Assembly: GCA_934149245.1 (NCBI GenBank)
Contig: CAKPER010000001.1
Coordinates: forward strand, 1-64,000
Length of the DNA: 64,000 bases
Direction of reading: 5' to 3'
From: an uncultured Bacilli bacterium
GTDB lineage: Bacteria; Bacillota_I; Bacilli_A; RF39; UBA660
Below the pieces are notes generated by a model that made no database searches, was not told the origin of the DNA, and worked only from the letters and a program-made list of their open reading frames with translations. How positions within the stretch are numbered: the first letter of the stretch is position 1; each line of letters begins with the position of its first letter. Below, in pieces: positions 61,030-64,000 of the stretch. The translations under genes and the position numbers were made by a program.

Positions 61030-61643
61030 TTATGGTACTAATAATTCATCCCCTATATTTATTAAGTTTGAAGTTAAATTGTTTAAACTTTTTATTTTAT
61101 CTACTGTTGTATTATATTTTTTAGCAATACTGTATAAGCTATCTCCTGATACTACTTTATAAGTTTTTGTGCTAGATGTATTGCTAGGAAGTTTTAATAT
61201 TTGACCTATACTTAGAATTTTTGAATCTAAGTTATTTAAACTTTTTATTTTATCTACTGTTGTATTATATTTTTTAGCAATACTGTATAGGTTATCTCCT
61301 GATACTACTTTATAGGTTTTTGTACTAGATGTATTGGTGTCATTAGGAAGTTTTAATATTTGACCTATACTTAGAATATTGGACTCTAAGTTATTTAAAC
61401 TTTTTATTTTATCTACTGTTGTATTATATTTTTTTGCAATACTGTATAAGCTATCTCCTGATACTACTTTATAAGTTTTGACATTAGAATTAGTTTCTTC
61501 TGTATTACTAGATGAAGTTGGGATTTTTAAACTACTACCTATAGTTAGATTATTAGAAGTTAGGTTGTTATATGCTTTTAGTTTATCTACAGTAGTATTA
61601 TATTTTCCAGCTATACTATATAAAGTATCACCTGATACAATTT
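61030..61643 (-). pseudogene. LysM-repeat wall protein, 5' end removed by the recombinase element
   Basis: Four LysM repeats are in one open frame; the last three are nearly identical (VVSGDSLYSIAKKYNTTVDK, then LSIGQILKLP). LysM binds peptidoglycan glycan chains. The frame has no start codon or signal peptide: it begins at the core of repeat 1 (VSGDTLYSIAGKY), directly where the serine recombinase gene ends. Upstream the frame closes after six codons of unrelated sequence. The 5' part must lie beyond the right edge or be lost. Confidence 0.8.
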
Positions 61644-63209
61644 TTATGCAACATTTTTAAATGTAAATATAATATCTATCGTTTTATCTTGATAGATATA
61701 AATCTTTTCAATTAAATTTATAATTAATTCTCTAGTTGGATTTTCAAGTGATAAAAATTCATTTATATATTTTTCTATTTGTTTGTTATCTATTTTATTT
61801 TCTTCTATTTGTTCATTTTTAAGATTATCAATTTTCTTTTTATTATTATCTATTTCAGTTTTAATATTTTCACTTACTCTTAAGTATTGTTCTTCATCAA
61901 TAATACCTTTTAATCTATCCATATATGTTTTATCTAGACTTTCAGTTAATTTATTATTTGTTATCTCTAAACTTTCAATTTGTTTTTTTATCTTTAAACT
62001 ATTATCTTCAAACTTTATATTATTAATAGATTCTTTTATCTTGTTTTTATCTAAATACTTTTTACATACATCCCTTATATTATCTAAAATAACATTTTCT
62101 AATACTTCATAATTATTTGTATGGGTTGTACAGACATGATATTTTGAATATGTTCTATAATAATCACAAGTAGTATAACTTCTTTCTGTCTTATTTTGGT
62201 ATCTAATTGTAATTCTGTGTTTACAATCCCCACAATATAAAAGTCCATCTAATAAGTAAAATCTTTTTTTCTCTGGCCTTTTAACATTTTTAGGTAAAAG
62301 TGTTTGTACATAATTAAATGTACTCTTGTCAATAATTGCCTTGTGTGTGTTTTCTACTATTATGTAATCATCTGGACTATTTTTAACCGTTTTCTTTAGT
62401 TTATAATTAATCTTTTTATTCTTACCTTGTACTGCATCACCTGTATAAATTCTATTAGTTAAAATTGCCTTTATAGTAGTATCTACCCATACTCCATATT
62501 CTTGTGATATACAATTATTATTTATACATTTTGTATTCCATATATAGTTATAATAAGATGCTGGTGTTTTTATTTTTCTTTTAGTAAGTTCTTGAGCAAT
62601 ATAATGATATGTATTACCTTTAAGTGCTAAATCAAATATTAATTTAACAACACTTGCTTGCTCAACATTCACTACTAAATGATTCTTATTAGTTGGATCT
62701 TTCATATACCCAAATGGACATCTTCCTGATACATATAAGCCATCTTTCATTCTTGAATGCAAACTACTTTTAATTTTTTTAGAAATATCTTTGGCATACA
62801 TATCATTCATTATGGCTTTAAAAGGTGCAATATCATTATTTGTATTGTCTATAAAAGTATCTATACCATCATTAATAGCAATATATCTAATATTATTATT
62901 TGGAAAAAATTTTTCTATTAATTCTCCAGTACCTATATAATCTCTACCTAATCTAGACATATCTTTAGTAATAATCATATTGATTTTGCCTAATTCAATA
63001 TCTTTCATCATTCTCTTAAATGATGGTCTATCAAAATTAGTTCCAGAAAATCCATCATCTACATATTCATCAACTACTATATAATTGTTTTCTTTTACAT
63101 ATTGGTTAAGTAAACTTCTTTGACTAACAATACTATCAGATTCTACATTCCCATCATCTCTTGATAATCTTATATAAAGTCCTACTTTAAAACTACTATT
63201 CCCTACCAT
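61644..63209 (-). CDS. Large serine recombinase / integrase (521 aa)
   Basis: Serine recombinases cut and rejoin DNA through a phosphoserine link. The resolvase domain has the catalytic Ser in YIRLSRDDG, with VDDGFSGTNFDRPSF, IITKDMSRLGRDYI and Arg-rich helices after it. A recombinase domain (GRCPFGYMKDP, TNRIYTGD) follows, then a zinc ribbon (LYCGDCKHRI and CDYYRTYSKYHVCTTH) and a C-terminal coiled coil. Length fits the large serine integrases of phages and ICEs. It overlaps the preceding 60-residue ORF by one base. Its 3' end lies exactly at the broken LysM gene. Confidence 0.94.
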   Translation of the reverse strand: MVGNSSFKVGLYIRLSRDDGNVESDSIVSQRSLLNQYVKENNYIVVDEYVDDGFSGTNFDRPSFKRMMKDIELGKINMIITKDMSRLGRDYIGTGELIEKFFPNNNIRYIAINDGIDTFIDNTNNDIAPFKAIMNDMYAKDISKKIKSSLHSRMKDGLYVSGRCPFGYMKDPTNKNHLVVNVEQASVVKLIFDLALKGNTYHYIAQELTKRKIKTPASYYNYIWNTKCINNNCISQEYGVWVDTTIKAILTNRIYTGDAVQGKNKKINYKLKKTVKNSPDDYIIVENTHKAIIDKSTFNYVQTLLPKNVKRPEKKRFYLLDGLLYCGDCKHRITIRYQNKTERSYTTCDYYRTYSKYHVCTTHTNNYEVLENVILDNIRDVCKKYLDKNKIKESINNIKFEDNSLKIKKQIESLEITNNKLTESLDKTYMDRLKGIIDEEQYLRVSENIKTEIDNNKKKIDNLKNEQIEENKIDNKQIEKYINEFLSLENPTRELIINLIEKIYIYQDKTIDIIFTFKNVA

Positions 63210-63388
63210 TAATTACAACTCCCTTCCATTTGGGAATAATGAGTATGATTACATGGTAGCTCCCTATCTAAATAATTGCAAGTCATGTTCAATTTCTTTT
63301 GTAATTCTATTTTCAATACTTCAGTTATTATTTCATTTAAAGATTTAGAATTATCTTTAAACTTTAAATTAACTTTGTATTTAACCAT
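63209..63388 (-). CDS. Small protein coupled to the recombinase (59 aa)
   Basis: The ATG at 63388 follows GGAGG; the frame is open six codons further up. The product has a Lys-rich first half (KVNLKFKDNSKSLNEIITEVLK) and a Cys-containing end (MTCNYL, PCNHTH, GSCN). Four Cys/His residues near the end could bind metal. It overlaps the recombinase start by one base, so it is translated with it and may be a recombination directionality or regulatory factor. Confidence 0.6.
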   Translation of the reverse strand: MVKYKVNLKFKDNSKSLNEIITEVLKIELQKKLNMTCNYLDRELPCNHTHYSQMEGSCN

Positions 63389-63482
63389 AGAGTTTAATAC
63401 CTCCAATTAATTCTATGGTTTTAATTTTTGTAATATTACTTGGTATGATTCTCACATACCCAATAATATTACTTAATTTCAT
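63381..63482 (-). CDS. Tiny ORF upstream of the recombinase cassette (33 aa)
   Basis: AAGGAGG lies right before the ATG, the best ribosome site in the cassette. The product starts MKLSNIIGYVRIIPSN and ends with a small hydrophobic helix (IELIGGIKLYG). Its end overlaps the next start by 8 bases, so all three genes are coupled. The coding DNA contains a hairpin (63432-63470, 16-base arms, two mismatches that would be G-U pairs in RNA). It could be a leader or a real small protein. Confidence 0.5.
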   Translation of the reverse strand: MKLSNIIGYVRIIPSNITKIKTIELIGGIKLYG

Positions 63483-63521
63483 AATCCTCCTTATTCATAA
63501 ACATCATCTCCTTTTACTTGG

Positions 63522-63551
63522 ATGATACCTCTCTTAAAATGTATGAGTCAA
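63522..63551 (-). promoter_or_regulatory. Promoter of the recombinase cassette
   Basis: Minus-strand TTGACT (63546-63551), 18-base spacer, TATCAT (63522-63527). It precedes a second ribosome-site-like AAAAGGAG and the tiny ORFs. Confidence 0.55.
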
Positions 63552-63612
63552 GTCATTTACTATAGCAAGTTTTGTCTATCATCCCAAAATGATTCATAAT
63601 TTAATAAAATAT

Positions 63613-63708
63613 GAAATAGCAGGATAAGAAGATGGTGTAATAGCACGCGCTTTTCCTTATAAAATAAGGACTTGTGTATACACCATTCTTATTTCGTACT
63701 TACGAAAT
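63613..63708. other. Structured intergenic element with nested inverted repeats
   Basis: ATAAGAAgaTGGTGTA (63624-63639) pairs with TACACCATTCTTAT (63679-63692), extended by GAAAT/ATTTC outside and enclosing a second hairpin CCTTATAAAATAAGG (63655-63669). ATTTCGT (63691-63697) can instead pair with ACGAAAT (63702-63708), so two folds exclude each other. This may be a regulatory RNA, an origin-type element or a recombination site. No gene is seen from 63483 to 63845. Confidence 0.45.
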
Positions 63709-63788
63709 TCAACCTACAAAATAGATTTATATATAGGATGATTATTAAACAAGTCTTTATATTATAAGACATTAGAACAATAAAAAAA

Positions 63789-63826
63789 CATCCTACTATC
63801 TAATTTTCGTTAGATTTTATAGGATG
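63789..63826. terminator. Bidirectional terminator
   Basis: CATCCTA..TCTAA pairs with TTAGA..TAGGATG across a small loop, with seven As on the left and a T-run on the right, so it works for the minus-strand gene at 63846 and in the other direction. Confidence 0.75.
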
Positions 63827-63845
63827 ACTTTTTTATTTATTATTA

Positions 63846-64000
63846 TTATTCATTTAAGTACTTTTCCATTATTGATGCTATTAATGCTTTAGATTCAGGC
63901 AGTAACTCATTTATTTTATAAGGATAACTTGTATCTGCTTTACTAATAATGGTTTGTTTTAATTCTTCTGGTATTTTATCAATTAAATCTTTGCTAAGCC
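63846..64000 (-). CDS. 3' end of a gene that runs off the right edge
   Basis: The last 50 codons are open to the window edge and end in TAA at 63846-63848. The piece is helical and charged (DLIDKIPEELKQTIISK, then YKINELLPESKALIASI, ending MEKYLNE). A terminator follows. It is probably cargo of the recombinase element. No family can be assigned from this fragment. Confidence 0.6.
   Translation of the reverse strand, partial: LSKDLIDKIPEELKQTIISKADTSYPYKINELLPESKALIASIMEKYLNE

Larger units (their letters stand above)
61641..64000 (-). mobile_element. Integrated element with a large serine recombinase (right end outside window)
   Basis: The left boundary is set by the break in the LysM frame at about 61641, which should contain one attachment site. 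The recombinase gene reads into this boundary, as is usual for serine integrases at element ends. Two small coupled ORFs, a structured intergenic region, and the end of another gene follow to the right. The element type (phage, ICE or mobilisable cassette) cannot be told from this part. Confidence 0.7.

Noticed and set aside
61075..61500. Tandem repeats at 61.1-61.5 kb as a structural DNA element
   Set aside because: They encode LysM domains in one frame; the DNA repetition follows from the protein repetition.
1..64000. Genetic code 4 (TGA as Trp), as in Mollicutes
   Set aside because: All large conserved genes (smc, clpB, priA, rpsB, tsf) are complete with TGA read as stop, and one gene ends in TGA.

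Overview
The window is about 27% GC with tightly packed genes. It looks like chromosome from an uncultured, Mollicutes-related low-GC Firmicute (an RF39-like gut lineage is my inference). Reasons: short-armed SMC, ClpB without its N-terminal domain, Firmicute order ruvX-yrzB-mltG, strong Shine-Dalgarno sites, and surface proteins built from SpaA repeats. The cell should have a wall, since sortase, MltG, a GH25 hydrolase, LysM repeats and a NodB deacetylase are present. Genes read through with UGA as a stop (one TGA stop, otherwise TAA or TAG, in about 45 genes), so the code is standard. Nearly everything is on the minus strand; only clpB and a 499-residue unknown are on the plus strand.

Layout: 1-7.2 kb holds two minus-strand operons of large unrecognised proteins (ankyrin plus coiled coil, an 1,097-residue protein, and an HEXXH metallopeptidase-like protein). 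tRNA-Thr and smc follow. 10.6-12.2 kb is an orphan plus-strand gene. 12.1-17.9 kb is one operon: thioester adhesin, sortase, two polytopic membrane proteins and an unknown. clpB (18.0-20.2 kb) has a promoter overlapped by a CIRCE element. 20.2-28.5 kb carries two paralogous hybrid histidine kinases, an acyl-adenylating enzyme, and a secreted protein whose C-terminal lectin-like domain holds a striking 64% GC patch.

28.6-36.9 kb is mostly housekeeping: a HAD phosphatase, a small surface protein, tsf-rpsB, a GH25/SH3 wall hydrolase, mltG, a yrzB-like gene, ruvX and a nucleotidase-like HAD gene. 37-41.6 kb encodes a second thioester adhesin with nine SpaA repeats. 41.9-47.2 kb is an acyltransferase / acyl-CoA ligase / acyltransferase / AddB-like nuclease operon. 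47.4-56.3 kb has the NodB deacetylase, a YlmC-type protein, PriA and a 1,580-residue protein ending in a nucleotidyltransferase. 56.5-57.6 kb is a small, partly decayed accessory patch. 57.8-60.9 kb is an operon of a DUF1292-like protein, a PP2C phosphatase and a phosphohexomutase. From 61.6 kb to the right edge lies an integrated element with a large serine recombinase that has cut a LysM gene.

The most interesting signals are: the GC-rich patch at the end of the lectin-like gene, which resembles a diversity-generating-retroelement variable region; an unnamed N-terminal module shared by the PP2C phosphatase and the HEXXH protein (26 of 65 identical, no gaps); the giant nucleotidyltransferase fusion; and the thioester-adhesin/sortase operon with its uncharacterised membrane partners.
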